64,000 nt of DNA from Synechococcus sp. LA31. Its GTDB lineage: Bacteria; Cyanobacteriota; Cyanobacteriia; PCC-6307; Cyanobiaceae. Position 1 is the first letter of the stretch. The number at the start of each line of letters is the position of its first letter. The notes under the pieces were generated by a model. It made no database searches. It worked only from the letters and a program-made list of their open reading frames with translations, and was not told the DNA's origin. Both the position numbers and the translations under genes were made by a program. The stretch spans positions 1,674,001-1,738,000 of the forward strand of contig NZ_CP075523.1 of assembly GCF_018502385.1 (NCBI RefSeq), read 5' to 3'. This document shows, piece after piece, positions 43,145 through 54,119 of this stretch.

Positions 43145-44461
43145 TCACTGGCGCACCATGCCTTCGTAGCGCTGCGAGATCACAGCGGTCTGCAGCTGTT
43201 TGGCGGTTTGGATGGCCACGCCCACCAGGATCAGCAGGCTGGTGGCACCCAAGCCCTGGAAGGTTTTCACCTGGGTGGCCGATTCCACGGCCGAGGGGAT
43301 GATCGCCACGGCGCCGAGGAACAGTGCGCCCAACAGGGTGAGTCGATTCTGGACACCACTGAGATAGGTGGCGGTAGCCGAGCCAGGCCGCACACCCGGG
43401 ATGGCCACGCCGGAGCGCTTGAGGTTGGTGGCCACATCCACAGGGTTGATGGTGAGGGTGGCGTAGAAGAAGGAGAAGCCGATGATCAGCGCAAAGAACA
43501 ACAGCGCATAAACCCAGGGCGTACCGCTGTTGGGGCTGAGGGCAGAAGCGATGTTGATCAGCAGGGGCTGTTTGGTGATGTTGGCGATGGTGAGGGGCAG
43601 GAACACCACAGCCGAGGCAAAGATGATCGGCATCACACCACCGGCATTGAGCTTGAGCGGCAGGTAGCTCTGACGGGCTGAGAGGCTTGCACCGCCCACC
43701 TGGCGCTTGGCGCTGACGATGGGGATGCGGCGGTTGCCCTCCTCAACGCAAACAATGCCAACGATCGTGACGAGGAACACCGCCACCAGCACCACGATCC
43801 CGCCAACAGTGCTGCGATCACCGCTCTGGGCGAGCTCAATGGTGGAGCCCAAAGCCCGCGGCAAGGTGGCGACGATGTTGAGGTAGATCACCAGAGAAGC
43901 GCCCTGGCCGATGCCGCGCTCGGTGATCACCTCACTGATCCACATCACCACCATCGATCCCGTCACCAGGGCAACGGCGGTCTGCAGCACGAACACCAAT
44001 TCGGACGTGCCGGCGATGGCATAGGGGCGCAGGATCAGGGCGAACACCACGCTCTGCAACATGCCCCAGCCCAGGGCCACATAACGGGTGTACTGGGCGA
44101 TCTTGCGGCGGCCGGCCTCACCTTCGTTCTTCTGCAGATCCTCCAGCTGGGGCAGAGCCGAGGTCAGCAACTGCAGGATGATCGAGGCGTTAATGAACGG
44201 CAGGATCCCGAGGCCAAAGACCCCCAAAGTGGAAATGCCACCACCGGTGAAGATGTCGAGGAAGCCAATCAGCTGACCACCGCGGGCGATGAAGTCCTGA
44301 AAGGCGGCCCGATCAATGCCGGGGACGGGGATATAAATCCCCAGGCGAACCAGCAAAAGCAGGCCCAGGGTGATCAACACGCGGTTGCGCAGATCCTTGG
44401 CCTGGATCAGCTGCGTGAAAATTTCACCGGCACTGGGGTTACGACCCCGGCTGACGAGCAT
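43145..44461 (-). CDS. secY: Preprotein translocase subunit SecY
   Basis: SecY is the channel of the Sec translocon in plasma and thylakoid membranes. The 438-residue product has ten hydrophobic helices and the conserved SecY blocks GIYIPVPGIDRAAFQDFIAR, FGLGILPFINASIILQLLTS, and NAGGVMPIIFASAVVFLPLT. ATG 44461 gives the normal N terminus. A terminator-like hairpin lies just upstream of the start, suggesting read-through control within the operon. Confidence 0.97.
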   Translation of the reverse strand: MLVSRGRNPSAGEIFTQLIQAKDLRNRVLITLGLLLLVRLGIYIPVPGIDRAAFQDFIARGGQLIGFLDIFTGGGISTLGVFGLGILPFINASIILQLLTSALPQLEDLQKNEGEAGRRKIAQYTRYVALGWGMLQSVVFALILRPYAIAGTSELVFVLQTAVALVTGSMVVMWISEVITERGIGQGASLVIYLNIVATLPRALGSTIELAQSGDRSTVGGIVVLVAVFLVTIVGIVCVEEGNRRIPIVSAKRQVGGASLSARQSYLPLKLNAGGVMPIIFASAVVFLPLTIANITKQPLLINIASALSPNSGTPWVYALLFFALIIGFSFFYATLTINPVDVATNLKRSGVAIPGVRPGSATATYLSGVQNRLTLLGALFLGAVAIIPSAVESATQVKTFQGLGATSLLILVGVAIQTAKQLQTAVISQRYEGMVRQ

Positions 44462-44487
44462 GACGGGCGTGCAGAAGAGGAGAGAAC

Positions 44488-44527
44488 AAAAAACCGCCTG
44501 GTGAAGCCGTGGGGCTCCGCCAGGCGG
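44488..44527 (-). terminator. Terminator-like hairpin in the secY leader (possible attenuator)
   Basis: On the minus strand CCGCCTGG (44527-44520) pairs with CCAGGCGG (44501-44494) around an 18-base loop, and the hairpin is followed by TTTTTT. It lies 41 bases after rplO and 27 bases before the secY ATG, so it would stop or regulate transcription inside the spc operon. Confidence 0.75.
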
Positions 44528-44567
44528 CACCGACGCTAAAGGGTCGGGAGTAGCACTAAGCCGAGGC

Positions 44568-45020
44568 TCAGATCACTTCGCAGGTACCGCCGGCAGCCTC
44601 GATCTTCTCGCGGGCGCTGGCGGTAAAGGCGGCAGCCTGAACGGTGAGTTTCACCTTGAGATCACCGGTGCCCAGCACCTTAAGGGGATGCTTAGGGCTG
44701 GTCACAATGCCGTCCTTAACGAGGCTGTCGAGATTGACAGTGCTGCCGGCGGAGAGTTCAGTCAGCTTGCCCACATTGATCACCGTGAAGTTCTTGGGAT
44801 TGATCACGGTGAAGTGCTTGAGCTTCGGCACCCGGCGGTACAGAGGCATCTGACCACCTTCAAAGCCCGGACGGGTGGGTCGACCCGAGCGGGACTTCTG
44901 ACCGCGCATGCCGAAACCGCAGCTGGCACCCTGGCCTGCAGCAATGCCACGCCCCTTACGGAGCTTGCGGCGACGGGCCCCTTTCTGTGGGGCGAGGGAC
45001 TGGAGATTGAGCGACGTCAT
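44568..45020 (-). CDS. rplO: 50S ribosomal protein L15
   Basis: The 150-residue L15 has the GC-rich N-terminal repeat [40 protein letters not shown] and the C-terminal [16 protein letters not shown] region. It sits between rpsE and secY; rpmD (L30), which often lies here in other bacteria, is absent. Confidence 0.96.
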   Translation of the reverse strand: MTSLNLQSLAPQKGARRRKLRKGRGIAAGQGASCGFGMRGQKSRSGRPTRPGFEGGQMPLYRRVPKLKHFTVINPKNFTVINVGKLTELSAGSTVNLDSLVKDGIVTSPKHPLKVLGTGDLKVKLTVQAAAFTASAREKIEAAGGTCEVI

Positions 45021-45028
45021 GGCGGTCC

Positions 45029-45676
45029 TCAGGAGTAGATCTGCTCGAGGGAGATGCCACGCTCCTTGGCGGTCTCCTTATGGGTGCGCAGGCCGGCCAG
45101 GGCATCCATGGCGGCGCGCGCGTTATTGAGAGGGGTTTTCGAGCCCAGGCGCTTGGCCAACACGTTCTTGATGCCAGCGAGCTCCAGCACCGTACGGATC
45201 GAACCACCCGCAATCACACCGGTACCCGGAGCTGCGGGACGGATCAGCACGCTGGCAGCGCCATCTCGGCCGTTACCAAGGGTGGGGATGGAGGAATGCC
45301 GGGTGAGAGGCACCTTGACCAGGTGCTTCTTGCCATCGGCAACACCCTTGCGGACGGCGCCGATCACATCGCCGGCTTTGCCGACGCCCACGCCTACCTG
45401 GCCCTTCTCGTTGCCGACGACAACGATGGCCCGGAAGCTCATTTTCTTACCGCCCTTAACGGTCTTGGACACGCGACGGATTTGAACCACGCGTTCCTGC
45501 CATTCGGAGTCGCGCTCTTGGCCGCGACGGTTGTCGCGACCGCGGCCACCGCCGCGGCGGTCGCCCCGGCCCTCGCCCCGGCCGCCACGGCGCTCCTGCT
45601 GGCCTTCGGCCGCGGCGGGAACGTCAGCAGCGCCGGGAACGGCGTTGGACTGGATCTGGTCGTTGGTTTCGGTCAT
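45029..45676 (-). CDS. rpsE: 30S ribosomal protein S5 with RGG-rich N-terminal extension
   Basis: Residues 60-215 are a normal S5, with [20 protein letters not shown] and [20 protein letters not shown]. The first 55 residues are extra: a polar stretch, then an Arg/Gly-rich run ([20 protein letters not shown]). Such low-complexity RGG segments bind RNA in other proteins; extensions of this kind occur in some cyanobacterial S5. The gene is 14 bp downstream of rplR. Confidence 0.95.
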   Translation of the reverse strand: MTETNDQIQSNAVPGAADVPAAAEGQQERRGGRGEGRGDRRGGGRGRDNRRGQERDSEWQERVVQIRRVSKTVKGGKKMSFRAIVVVGNEKGQVGVGVGKAGDVIGAVRKGVADGKKHLVKVPLTRHSSIPTLGNGRDGAASVLIRPAAPGTGVIAGGSIRTVLELAGIKNVLAKRLGSKTPLNNARAAMDALAGLRTHKETAKERGISLEQIYS

Positions 45677-45690
45677 GGTGAGAGCAGGGA

Positions 45691-46056
45691 TCAGAACTGA
45701 AGGCCCGCTTCCCGGGCGGCGTCAGCCAGGGCCTTGACGCGGCCGTGGTACAGGTTGCCGCCTCGATCGAAGACCACCTGTTGGATGCCCTTGGCGAGGG
45801 CACGCTTGGCGACCAACTGACCAACGGCGACTGAAGCGTCACAGGTGGCGGCGGCGTTGACGCTGGTGCGCAGCTCCTTATCGACCGTGGACGCCGAGCA
45901 GAGAGTGCTCTGGGCGTCGTCGTCGATGAGCTGAGCGTAGATGTGATTGTTGGAGCGGAACACAGCCAGGCGCGGACGCGCGGCGGTGCCAGTGAGATTG
46001 CGACGCAGACGCCGGTGGCGTTTCTGCGTCTGCTGCTTGCGGGACAGTGTGGACAT
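45691..46056 (-). CDS. rplR: 50S ribosomal protein L18
   Basis: The 121-residue protein has the L18 features [34 protein letters not shown] and the end [21 protein letters not shown]18 binds 5S rRNA. It follows rplF in the spc operon order. Confidence 0.95.
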   Translation of the reverse strand: MSTLSRKQQTQKRHRRLRRNLTGTAARPRLAVFRSNNHIYAQLIDDDAQSTLCSASTVDKELRTSVNAAATCDASVAVGQLVAKRALAKGIQQVVFDRGGNLYHGRVKALADAAREAGLQF

Positions 46057-46088
46057 GGCAGTACAGGGTAACGACGCTCAGGCAGACC

Positions 46089-46628
46089 TCATTTCTTACC
46101 GGTCTTACCGGCCTTGCGCAGGATGCGCTCACCCTCGTATTTGATGCCCTTGCCCTTGTAGGGCTCAGGCGGACGAATGGCGCGCACCTTGGCGGCTTCG
46201 TTGCCCACCAGTTCCTTGTCCGCACCGGACACGAGAACAGTGGTGTTGCCATCAACGGCGAAGGTCACGCCGTCGGGAGGCACCATCTCAACCTGGTGGC
46301 TGTAGCCAGCGCTCACCACGAGCTTCTTGCCCTGAACGGCAGCGCGATAGCCCACGCCAACGATTTCGAGCTTGCGGATGTAACCCTTACTCACCCCTTC
46401 CACCATGTTGGCGACGAGGGTGCGGCAGAGACCGTGGCGCTCACGGGAGCGACGGTGGTCGCTAGCAGGGCTCACCACGATGGTGCTGCCGTCCTGGGCG
46501 ATGGTCACACCGTCGGGGAGGGTGCGGCTCAGTTCACCCTTGGGACCTTTGACTTTGACGTCGAGGCCGCTGAGGGTAACGGTGACGCCGCCCGGCACGG
46601 AAATCGGCGCTTTACCAATACGAGACAT
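46089..46628 (-). CDS. rplF: 50S ribosomal protein L6
   Basis: The 179-residue L6 begins [20 protein letters not shown], contains two repeated alpha/beta domains, and ends [20 protein letters not shown]. It lies 16 bp downstream of rpsH. Confidence 0.97.
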   Translation of the reverse strand: MSRIGKAPISVPGGVTVTLSGLDVKVKGPKGELSRTLPDGVTIAQDGSTIVVSPASDHRRSRERHGLCRTLVANMVEGVSKGYIRKLEIVGVGYRAAVQGKKLVVSAGYSHQVEMVPPDGVTFAVDGNTTVLVSGADKELVGNEAAKVRAIRPPEPYKGKGIKYEGERILRKAGKTGKK

Positions 46629-46644
46629 GGATCAACCTCCCTGA

Positions 46645-47046
46645 TCAGTAGACGTAAGCGAGCACTTCGCCGCCGACGCCCTGTTTACGGGCATCGCGGT
46701 CGCTCATCACACCTTTGGAGGTGGAGATGATGGCCACGCCGAGACCGCCCAGCACCTTGGGCAGCTGGCGGGTGTTCTTGTAAATCCGCAGACCGGGCTT
46801 GCTGACGCGCTGCACGGTGCGGATCAGCGGCTGACGGTGCTTACCGCTGTATTTGAGTTCGAGCACGAGGTGCTTTTCAACGCCGTCACCCTCTTCAGAG
46901 ATCTCGGCGATGAAGCCCTCCTGCTGCAGCACCTTGGCGATGCTGCGTGCCATGCGCGAAGCGGGCACTTTGGTGGATTGGTGACGCTTCTCACTCGCAT
47001 TACGGATGCGAGTAAGCATGTCGGAAATTGGGTCGTGATTGGCCAT
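46645..47046 (-). CDS. rpsH: 30S ribosomal protein S8
   Basis: The 133-residue S8 shows [20 protein letters not shown] and the C-terminal [20 protein letters not shown]. It directly follows rplE; rpsN (S14), often between them elsewhere, is not present. Confidence 0.97.
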   Translation of the reverse strand: MANHDPISDMLTRIRNASEKRHQSTKVPASRMARSIAKVLQQEGFIAEISEEGDGVEKHLVLELKYSGKHRQPLIRTVQRVSKPGLRIYKNTRQLPKVLGGLGVAIISTSKGVMSDRDARKQGVGGEVLAYVY

Positions 47047-47065
47047 GGTCGGGTCCGAAGAGGGC

Positions 47066-47605
47066 TCAGTTACTGCGGAACGGCATTCCCATCTCGCGGA
47101 GGAGGGCCCGGCCCTCTTCGTCGTTACGGGCAGTGGTCACGATGGTGATGTCCATGCCCCGGATGGCGTCGATCTTGTCAAAGGAGATCTCAGGGAAAAT
47201 GATCTGCTCCTTCACCCCAAGGGTGTAATTGCCCCGACCGTCAAAGCTCTTCTCACTCACACCGCGAAAATCACGGATGCGAGGTAGAGCCAAGTTGATC
47301 AGACGCTCGAGGAACGCATACATGCGGTCGCCACGCAGGGTGACGGCCACACCAATCGGCATGCCCTGACGGATCTTGAAGCCGGCGATGGCTTTCTTGG
47401 CGCGAGTCACATTCACCTTCTGACCGGTGATCGTGGCCAGCTCCTCGATGGAGGCCTCGAGGGCCTTGGCATTCTGGGCGGCTTCACCGAGGCCCCGGTT
47501 GATGGTCACTTTGACCAGCTTGGGGACTTCGTGGATATTCGAGAGATTGAGATCCTTCAGCAGCTTGGGCTGGATCTTCTCCCGATAGTTCTGTTTAAGG
47601 GACAT
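47066..47605 (-). CDS. rplE: 50S ribosomal protein L5
   Basis: The 179-residue L5 has [20 protein letters not shown] and the C-terminal block [21 protein letters not shown]5 forms the central protuberance with 5S rRNA. It follows rplX after 66 bp. Confidence 0.97.
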   Translation of the reverse strand: MSLKQNYREKIQPKLLKDLNLSNIHEVPKLVKVTINRGLGEAAQNAKALEASIEELATITGQKVNVTRAKKAIAGFKIRQGMPIGVAVTLRGDRMYAFLERLINLALPRIRDFRGVSEKSFDGRGNYTLGVKEQIIFPEISFDKIDAIRGMDITIVTTARNDEEGRALLREMGMPFRSN

Positions 47606-47671
47606 GACGGGGGACAGGGGTTGCGCTTCTGGGCTTGGTCAGAAGGCGGACAAGATTGATAGAGATGGAGA

Positions 47672-48028
47672 TCAGTCGAGGATCTCGCCTGTTTTCTTGA
47701 GGCGGCGCTTTTTGGTGCCGTCTTTCTCCACAACGATTTCGACGCGGCTGACCACGTTCTTATCGGTAGAAAAGAGCATCACGTTGGAAGCATGCAGAGA
47801 AGCTTCCTCGGTCACGATGCGGCCGGTCTCGCCCTCCTGGGTGGGCTTGACGTGGCGGGTGCGCAGATTCACGCCCTGCACCACCACACGGTTTTCCAGG
47901 GGAAGGGTGCGCAGGACCTCACCGGTCTTGCCCTTGTCCTTACCGCTGATCACCTGCACGGTGTCGCCCTTTTTGATGCGCATCTTGATGCGCACCTGGG
48001 GCTTGGCTTTAGGGGTGGCAGTAGCCAT
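47672..48028 (-). CDS. rplX: 50S ribosomal protein L24
   Basis: The 118-residue L24 has the KOW motif in [20 protein letters not shown] and [19 protein letters not shown]. It starts 1 bp after the rplN stop. Confidence 0.96.
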   Translation of the reverse strand: MATATPKAKPQVRIKMRIKKGDTVQVISGKDKGKTGEVLRTLPLENRVVVQGVNLRTRHVKPTQEGETGRIVTEEASLHASNVMLFSTDKNVVSRVEIVVEKDGTKKRRLKKTGEILD

Positions 48029-48029
48029 C

Positions 48030-48395
48030 TCAGATCACCTCCGGAGCGAGGGACACAATCTTGGTGAAGTTGCGGTCGCGCAGTTCGCGCGCCACGGGAC
48101 CGAAGACGCGGGTGCCCTTGGGGTTGTTGTCGGTGCCGAGGATCACGGCAGCGTTGTCATCGAAACGGATCGAATTACCGTTAACGCGACGCAGGGTGGC
48201 CCTGGTGCGCACCACCACAGCCTTGACCACATCGGACTTTTTCACGCCCATGTTGGGCATGGCGTCTTTAACAGCGGCCACGATCACATCGCCCACGTGG
48301 GCGTAGCGACGGTTGGTGCCCAGCACACGGATGCACTGGATGCGCTTAGCGCCACTGTTGTCAGCGACGTTGAGGAATGTTTCCTGTTGAATCAT
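48030..48395 (-). CDS. rplN: 50S ribosomal protein L14
   Basis: The 121-residue L14 begins [20 protein letters not shown] and ends [17 protein letters not shown], with the family block [19 protein letters not shown]. It is 12 bp downstream of rpsQ. Confidence 0.97.
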   Translation of the reverse strand: MIQQETFLNVADNSGAKRIQCIRVLGTNRRYAHVGDVIVAAVKDAMPNMGVKKSDVVKAVVVRTRATLRRVNGNSIRFDDNAAVILGTDNNPKGTRVFGPVARELRDRNFTKIVSLAPEVI

Positions 48396-48407
48396 CGGGA
48401 GATCTCC

Positions 48408-48659
48408 TCAGCTGGCGCTGCTGGTGTTCAGCACCTCGGCCACGGCCCAGCGCTTGGTGCGGCTGAGGGGACGGGTTTCGGTGATGCGGACGCGGTCTCC
48501 CACCTTGCAGGCGTTCTCCTCGTCGTGCGCCTTGTAGCGCTTGGTGCGGCTCACCGTCTTTTGATAGATGGGGTGAGGGAAGCGGTTTTCCACCGCCACC
48601 ACCACGGTCTTATCCATCTTGTCGCTGACGACGGTGCCGACCCTTTCCTTGGTTGCCAT
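48408..48659 (-). CDS. rpsQ: 30S ribosomal protein S17
   Basis: The 83-residue S17 shows [20 protein letters not shown] and [17 protein letters not shown]. It lies 17 bp downstream of rpmC. Confidence 0.96.
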   Translation of the reverse strand: MATKERVGTVVSDKMDKTVVVAVENRFPHPIYQKTVSRTKRYKAHDEENACKVGDRVRITETRPLSRTKRWAVAEVLNTSSAS

Positions 48660-48676
48660 AACGGTTACTTAGGGGA

Positions 48677-48886
48677 TCAGGAAGCGGCGGAGCGCTGGCG
48701 CTCCGTTTGCACCGTCAGCAGCTGAGCCAGCTTGATGCGGGCGGCCTTGAAGCGGTGCGGCGTCTCGAGCCGGCGGGTGGCTTGCTCAAAACGAAGGGTG
48801 AACAGCTCGCGACGGGTGTCGTCGATCTGCGTGGTGATGTCGCCGTCGGACAGCTTGCGCACCTCGGCGATGTCGGGACGTGCCAT
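48677..48886 (-). CDS. rpmC: 50S ribosomal protein L29
   Basis: The 69-residue L29 has [20 protein letters not shown] and [20 protein letters not shown]. It begins 2 bp after rplP. Confidence 0.94.
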   Translation of the reverse strand: MARPDIAEVRKLSDGDITTQIDDTRRELFTLRFEQATRRLETPHRFKAARIKLAQLLTVQTERQRSAAS

Positions 48887-48888
48887 GG

Positions 48889-49350
48889 TCAGGACTCCAC
48901 GGTGGTGGCCGCCTCGGCAGCCTGGGCAGATTCCTGATCCTCAAGGGACAGGAACTTGGTCTTCACGGGCAGCTTGTACTGCGCCAGGCGCATAGCTGCC
49001 TTGGCGATCTCTGGGGTGATGTCGGCACCGCCCATCTCGAACAGGATGCGACCGGGCTTGATCACGGCCACCCAGAACTCGGGGTTGCCCTTACCGGAAC
49101 CCATACGGGTTTCAGCGGGGCGCATGGTCACCGGCTTATCGGGGAAGATCCGGATCCAGATCTTTCCACCCCGCTTCACATAGCGGGTCATCGCACGGCG
49201 GCTGGCCTCAATCTGGCGGGAGGTGATCCACCCGCACTCCTGGGCCTGCAGAGCGAACTCACCGAAGGCGATGGTGTTGCCACGGGTGGCGACACCGCGC
49301 ATACGGCCGCGCTGCTGCTTACGGAATTTGACGCGTCTTGGACTCAGCAT
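48889..49350 (-). CDS. rplP: 50S ribosomal protein L16
   Basis: The 153-residue L16 has [20 protein letters not shown] and the [20 protein letters not shown] core, with an acidic Ala-rich tail. It follows rpsC after 16 bp. Confidence 0.96.
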   Translation of the reverse strand: MLSPRRVKFRKQQRGRMRGVATRGNTIAFGEFALQAQECGWITSRQIEASRRAMTRYVKRGGKIWIRIFPDKPVTMRPAETRMGSGKGNPEFWVAVIKPGRILFEMGGADITPEIAKAAMRLAQYKLPVKTKFLSLEDQESAQAAEAATTVES

Positions 49351-49366
49351 GGTTCAGGCCTCCTGA

Positions 49367-50095
49367 TCACTCTTCGTTCGAACGGTCTTCGAACTGTTGG
49401 GGCCGGCGACTGGCACGGCGCTTAGGCGCTGCACCCACGGGCACCTTGTCCTTATTGCCGGGCAGCACCTCGCCCTTGAACACCCACACCTTGATTCCCA
49501 GCACCCCGTAGGTGGTGGTGGCCACTTTGGTGGCGTAATCGATGTCGGCACGCAGGGTGTGTAGAGGCACACGGCCTTCGCGGCTCCATTCGGTGCGGGC
49601 GATCTCGGCACCATTGAGGCGGCCGCTCACCTGAAGCTTCATGCCAAGCACCCCGGCGCGCTGAGCGCGCTGGATCGCCATGCGCATCACGCGGCGGAAA
49701 GCCACGCGCTTCTCCAATTGCTGAGCGATGTACTCAGCCAGCAGGTAAGCGTCAGCGTCAACGCGCTCCACTTCCACCACGTTGATCCGCACCTGACGGG
49801 CGGTATCACCAATGGTTTTCTGGATACCGCTGCGCAGATCCTCGATGCCGCTGCCTTGACGGCCAACGAGCACGCCGGGGCGGGCGGTTTTGAGTTCAAC
49901 CTCGAGCTGATCAGCCTTGCGGGCGATCACCACGTCGCTGATGCCAGCGGCGCTGTACTTCTTGTGAATGAACTTGCGGATCCGATCGTCTTCTTGAAGA
50001 AGAGTCGGGTAGGTCTTGCTGGGGGCGTACCAGCGGGACCGGTGCTCCTGGGTGATCCCCAGGCGCAGGCCGGTTGGATGGATCTTGTGTCCCAT
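49367..50095 (-). CDS. rpsC: 30S ribosomal protein S3
   Basis: The 242-residue S3 starts [20 protein letters not shown] and has the KH-domain [20 protein letters not shown] motif and [17 protein letters not shown] near the C terminus. ATG 50095 matches the family. It is 19 bp downstream of rplV. Confidence 0.97.
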   Translation of the reverse strand: MGHKIHPTGLRLGITQEHRSRWYAPSKTYPTLLQEDDRIRKFIHKKYSAAGISDVVIARKADQLEVELKTARPGVLVGRQGSGIEDLRSGIQKTIGDTARQVRINVVEVERVDADAYLLAEYIAQQLEKRVAFRRVMRMAIQRAQRAGVLGMKLQVSGRLNGAEIARTEWSREGRVPLHTLRADIDYATKVATTTYGVLGIKVWVFKGEVLPGNKDKVPVGAAPKRRASRRPQQFEDRSNEE

Positions 50096-50114
50096 CGGTC
50101 GGTGTCCTCGGGGG

Positions 50115-50468
50115 TCAGGCGGCAGGAGCCACAGCAATGCTGATGTGGCAGGTTTTTTTCTGAATCGCGTAGGCGCGACCCTGGGCGCGGGGGCGGAAAC
50201 GCTTCATCACCGGACCCATATCCGCCGTGGCGGAAGAGATCACAAGAGAAGCGGGATCGAGACCCAGGTTGTTCTCGGCGTTGGCCACAGCACTCCGTAG
50301 GACCTTGGTGATCGGGCCTGTGGAGCGGTAGGGCATGAACTCGAGCATGATCAGCGCGTCGCGGTAGCTGCGACCACGGATCTGATCGAGCACACGACGC
50401 ACCTTGGACACGGAGCCGCGGATGTAGCGGCCGTGTGCCTGGGCAGTGGTGGATGAGGTGTTAGCCAT
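50115..50468 (-). CDS. rplV: 50S ribosomal protein L22
   Basis: The 117-residue L22 has [20 protein letters not shown] and [20 protein letters not shown], the loop that lines the peptide exit tunnel. ATG 50468 lies 4 bp after the rpsS stop. Confidence 0.96.
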   Translation of the reverse strand: MANTSSTTAQAHGRYIRGSVSKVRRVLDQIRGRSYRDALIMLEFMPYRSTGPITKVLRSAVANAENNLGLDPASLVISSATADMGPVMKRFRPRAQGRAYAIQKKTCHISIAVAPAA

Positions 50469-50472
50469 GTGC

Positions 50473-50748
50473 TCAGCGGCCTCCTTTCTTGTCCTTGATG
50501 TGGCCGCGGAAGTTGCGGGTGGGCGCAAATTCCCCAAGCTTGTGACCCACCATCTGCTCCGTCACGTAGACGGGAACGTGGGCCTTGCCGTTATGAACGG
50601 CAATGGTGTGGCCGATCATCATCGGCAGGATTGTGGAAGCACGTGACCAGGTTTTGATCACAGACTTGTCATCAGCCGCGTTCTGCTTTTCAACCTTCCG
50701 CAGAAGGCTGTCGGCAATAAACGGACCTTTTTTGAGTGAGCGTCCCAT
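50473..50748 (-). CDS. rpsS: 30S ribosomal protein S19
   Basis: The 91-residue S19 begins [20 protein letters not shown] and includes [20 protein letters not shown]. It lies 35 bp downstream of rplB. Confidence 0.97.
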   Translation of the reverse strand: MGRSLKKGPFIADSLLRKVEKQNAADDKSVIKTWSRASTILPMMIGHTIAVHNGKAHVPVYVTEQMVGHKLGEFAPTRNFRGHIKDKKGGR

Positions 50749-50783
50749 AGCGGTTTAAACGAACAGCAAAGCGGTGAGTTGGA

Positions 50784-51647
50784 TCACGAATCGCGTCCGC
50801 CGCGGCTCCGCTTGGAGGTGCGGCGACGTTTCCGGAGCACAAACCGATTGCTGGGTTTGTTCCGCTTGCGGGTCTTGAGGCCGAGGGCCGGCTTACCCCA
50901 GGGGGTAACAGGGCCTGAACGACCGATTGGAGCGCGGCCCTCGCCACCACCGTGGGGGTGATCGCAGGGGTTCATCACGCTGCCTCGCACCTGCGGGCGA
51001 CGACCCAGCCAGCGGCGACGACCGGCCTTACCCAGGCTGGTGTTGCGCACTTCCGAGTTGCCCACTTCGCCGAGGGTGGCGTAGCACTCTCGACGCACCA
51101 GGCGAACCTCGGTGGAGGGCAGCTTGAGGGCGACGTAATCGCCTTCTTTCGCCATCACCTGAGCACTCGCACCGGCAGTGCGCACCATCTGACCGCCACG
51201 ACCGGCGTACAGCTCAACGCAATGAACGCTGGAGCCGAGGGGGATGGCGGAGAGAGGCAGTGCGTTGCCGGTCTCGATCGGAGCCTCAGGGCCCGACACC
51301 ACGGTGGAACCCACGGCTACACCAGCCGGAGCCAGGATGTAGCGCTTCTCGCCATCGGCGTAGAAGAGCAGCGCCAGACGGGCGTTGCGGTGCGGGTCGT
51401 AATGGATCGCGGCCACCTTCGCCACCACACCGTGCTTGTCACGGCGGAAGTCGACGAGGCGATAGAGGCGCTTGTGGCCACCGCCGCGATGACGGCAGGT
51501 GATCACACCGCGGTTGTTGCGGCCTTTGCGCTGGTGCTTGGCCACCACCAGGCCCCGTTCGCGGCCGCGGCCAGTGACTTCAGCGAAGTCACTGGCGACA
51601 CGGGTACGCGTGCCGGGGGTGATGGGGCGGTACTTACGGATTCCCAT
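50784..51647 (-). CDS. rplB: 50S ribosomal protein L2
   Basis: The 287-residue L2 has [20 protein letters not shown] and the catalytic-centre region [20 protein letters not shown]. It is 15 bp downstream of rplW. Confidence 0.97.
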   Translation of the reverse strand: MGIRKYRPITPGTRTRVASDFAEVTGRGRERGLVVAKHQRKGRNNRGVITCRHRGGGHKRLYRLVDFRRDKHGVVAKVAAIHYDPHRNARLALLFYADGEKRYILAPAGVAVGSTVVSGPEAPIETGNALPLSAIPLGSSVHCVELYAGRGGQMVRTAGASAQVMAKEGDYVALKLPSTEVRLVRRECYATLGEVGNSEVRNTSLGKAGRRRWLGRRPQVRGSVMNPCDHPHGGGEGRAPIGRSGPVTPWGKPALGLKTRKRNKPSNRFVLRKRRRTSKRSRGGRDS

Positions 51648-51662
51648 GATTCGTTAAACCCC

Positions 51663-51965
51663 TCAGGCTTCAGGGAACAGCTGGATGGCGTTGCCATCGG
51701 CAAGGCGCACCACGGCCTTTTTCACCTGGGCACGCTTGCCGGCGAAACGGCCCACGCGACGCGTACGACGCGGGGGATTCATGGTGCTGACGCCGATGAC
51801 CTTGACGTCGAACAGCTGCTCGACGGCGGCCTTGATGTCGGGCTTGGCAGCGCGGTGGTCCACCTCAAAGGTGTACTGGTTCTGCTCAATGGCCCGGGTG
51901 GCCTTCTCAGTGATCAGCGGCCGGCGGATCACATCCGCCAGACGACCGTTAAAACGTTCAGTCAT
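51663..51965 (-). CDS. rplW: 50S ribosomal protein L23
   Basis: The 100-residue L23 has [20 protein letters not shown] and the loop [20 protein letters not shown], at the tunnel exit where SRP and trigger factor dock. Its start overlaps the rplD stop by 8 bases. Confidence 0.96.
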   Translation of the reverse strand: MTERFNGRLADVIRRPLITEKATRAIEQNQYTFEVDHRAAKPDIKAAVEQLFDVKVIGVSTMNPPRRTRRVGRFAGKRAQVKKAVVRLADGNAIQLFPEA

Positions 51966-52593
51966 CGCCGTAGACCTCCTGAATCTTCGCGAGCGCTTCC
52001 TCGCTCACCACCAGGGCGTTGGCGTGGAGCAGGTCGAACACGTTGAGCTGATCGGCAGCGATCAGCTTCACCTTTTCAAGGTTGCGCACCGAACGGCGCA
52101 CTACCTCACTGGGGGCATCCAGCACCACCAGAACCTTGGAACCATCGGCGATGCCGAAGCGGCTCAGGGCTGCCGTGATTTCTTTGGTCTTGGGGGTGTC
52201 CAGACCAGCGGCGAATCCCTTCACCACGGTGATGTCGGCGGTGCGGCTCATCAACGCGGTGCGCAGAGCCAGGCGACGCTCCTTGCGGTTCATCGCCAGG
52301 TTGTAGGTGCGGGGCTTGGGCCCGAACACCACACCACCACCGGGGCGCAGGGGAGTACGGATCGAACCCTGACGGGCGCGACCTGTGCCCTTCTGCTTGT
52401 AGGGCTTGCGACCACCACCAGCGACTTCGGCGCGGGTGAGGGTGCTAGCGGTGCCCTGACGGGCATGGGCCAGCTGACGGACCACAGCGCGATGCACCAG
52501 GTCGTTAGCCGACGTTTCCTTGGCGACCTTCAGCTCAAGGGCGGCCTTACCGGCCTCCTTGCCCTGCCAATCGCGAACAACACAGTTAGCCAT
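51958..52593 (-). CDS. rplD: 50S ribosomal protein L4
   Basis: The 211-residue L4 has the extended loop [20 protein letters not shown] and [21 protein letters not shown]4 can autoregulate its own operon in enterobacteria; that is not shown here. It starts 11 bp after rplC. Confidence 0.96.
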   Translation of the reverse strand: MANCVVRDWQGKEAGKAALELKVAKETSANDLVHRAVVRQLAHARQGTASTLTRAEVAGGGRKPYKQKGTGRARQGSIRTPLRPGGGVVFGPKPRTYNLAMNRKERRLALRTALMSRTADITVVKGFAAGLDTPKTKEITAALSRFGIADGSKVLVVLDAPSEVVRRSVRNLEKVKLIAADQLNVFDLLHANALVVSEEALAKIQEVYGDD

Positions 52594-52604
52594 CTCTGTC
52601 CTCC

Positions 52605-53252
52605 TCAGTTCGCGGCTTTGAAGCCCACCCGCTTGGCGGGGAGGATGTTCAGCAGGGCGCCGGGCTTACCAGGCACCGAGCCCTTCACCACCAGCAGATT
52701 GCGCTCGGCATCCACTTTCAGGATCACGAGACCGCGGGTGGTGATCTGCTTGCCGCCGTAGCGACCAGCCATGCGCTTGCCGGGATACACACGGCCGGGG
52801 GTGGTGCCGGCGCCGATGGAACCCGGTTCGCGGTGGTTCTTGGAACCGTGAGTCATAGGGCCGCGGCTGAAGCCGTGGCGCTTTTGAAAACCAGCGAAAC
52901 CACGACCAACGGTGTCGCCGCTCACATCGACCTTCTGGCCCGCCTCAAAGGCGGCCACGGTGATTGCACCACCGAGCTCCAAACCGTCGACGGTGTCGAC
53001 GCGGTACTCCTTCAGATGGCGCAAAGGCTCGCTGCCGGACTTGGCCAGGTGACCCTTGGCCGGCTTATTGACGAGCTTCTCGCGGATGTCACCGAAGCCC
53101 AGCTGAACGGCCGTGTAGCCGTCGTTGCTGTCGGTTTTGAGTTGGGTAATCCGGCAAGGACCCGCCTCGATCACGGTGACCGGGATGGATCTGCCTTCGT
53201 CGTCGAAGAACTGGGACATGCCCAGTTTCTTCCCAAGAATGCCGATGGACAT
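52605..53252 (-). CDS. rplC: 50S ribosomal protein L3
   Basis: The 215-residue L3 begins [20 protein letters not shown] and has [20 protein letters not shown] and [20 protein letters not shown]. It is the first gene of the minus-strand ribosomal cluster here; rpsJ (S10), which heads the operon in many bacteria, is not in the window. Promoter sites must lie in the 53253-53651 gap. Confidence 0.97.
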   Translation of the reverse strand: MSIGILGKKLGMSQFFDDEGRSIPVTVIEAGPCRITQLKTDSNDGYTAVQLGFGDIREKLVNKPAKGHLAKSGSEPLRHLKEYRVDTVDGLELGGAITVAAFEAGQKVDVSGDTVGRGFAGFQKRHGFSRGPMTHGSKNHREPGSIGAGTTPGRVYPGKRMAGRYGGKQITTRGLVILKVDAERNLLVVKGSVPGKPGALLNILPAKRVGFKAAN

Positions 53253-53651
53253 AAGTAGGGAGAAACGCCAGCAGGACAACCACTCCTCTGGAGTGGCGTG
53301 GCTGAATCGGGTTGCGCACTTGGACCGAATCAGATCGGCTGCATCCGGAGCGATCCGGGGGAACAGCGTGATGATTCGGTTGGGCTAGCAGCGTCGAAGC
53401 AGCGGGGGCTGGGACTTGCTGGGGCAGCGCGGGAGGCCCGCACACCAGATTCAGCAGTTTCCCGGCGGTTCATGAAGAGCCGCGCAGGCCCGGGAAGGCC
53501 GCCACCACTGGCGACCTTTGTGCAGTGCGCTGGAGGCCCGGCTAGCGGACGGGCACAGTTGCAATTGCACAAGCAAAGATGGTATCTCACCGCCCGACAC
53601 CCCTACCCAGGTGGTGTGCTGCCAGACTCGCCCCATCATCCCGCTCAGCCC
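53253..53651. promoter_or_regulatory. Divergent intergenic region between rplC and ndhN
   Basis: These 399 bases separate two divergent operons and contain no convincing gene or RNA. They must hold the promoters for the ribosomal super-operon (leftwards) and for ndhN-ldpA (rightwards). I could not identify a specific -10/-35 pair or operator with confidence. Confidence 0.5.
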
Positions 53652-54119
53652 ATGCCCCTGCTGCTCACCGGCCGAGGATTTCGCCAGGAGCTGGAGCGGG
53701 CGGGAGCCCTAGCCCTCTACGCCCCACTCGAAGGCGGCGCTGAAACCCGCCTCTTGCGCCGATTGCGCGCGGCTGGCTATCGGGCCCAGATCACCTCGGC
53801 CCGAGGCCTCGGGGATCCGGAAGCTTTCCTGCTGCAACAACATGGCGTGCGCCCCCCACACCTGGGGCATCAGAGCGTGGGCCGCGGTGCCGCAGTCGGC
53901 GAGGTGCACATGGCCGCACCGCAGCTCGGCCACCTGTTTGAAGGCAGCGCACCGGTGCTGCTCTGGTTGCTGGAGGGGCAAGTGCTCTCCAAGGCAGAGC
54001 TGGCCTCATTGCTAGAGCTCACCCGTCGTGAACCCCGGCTGAAGATCGTGGTGGAACTCGGCGGTGCTCGCGCCCTGCGCTGGCAACCCCTGGCCTCGGT
54101 GCTCAACCAAGCGGCTTGA
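53652..54119 (+). CDS. ndhN: NAD(P)H-quinone oxidoreductase subunit N
   Basis: NdhN is a hydrophilic subunit of cyanobacterial/plastid NDH-1, needed for respiration and cyclic electron flow. The 155-residue product starts [20 protein letters not shown] and has [20 protein letters not shown] and [20 protein letters not shown], as in the family. It overlaps the ldpA start by 4 bases and so forms an operon. Confidence 0.95.
   Translation: MPLLLTGRGFRQELERAGALALYAPLEGGAETRLLRRLRAAGYRAQITSARGLGDPEAFLLQQHGVRPPHLGHQSVGRGAAVGEVHMAAPQLGHLFEGSAPVLLWLLEGQVLSKAELASLLELTRREPRLKIVVELGGARALRWQPLASVLNQAA

Noticed and set aside
40011-53252. Absence of rpsJ, rpsN, rpmD and infA from the ribosomal cluster
   Set aside because: Relocation of these genes is known in cyanobacteria, so the gaps are not treated as an anomaly.
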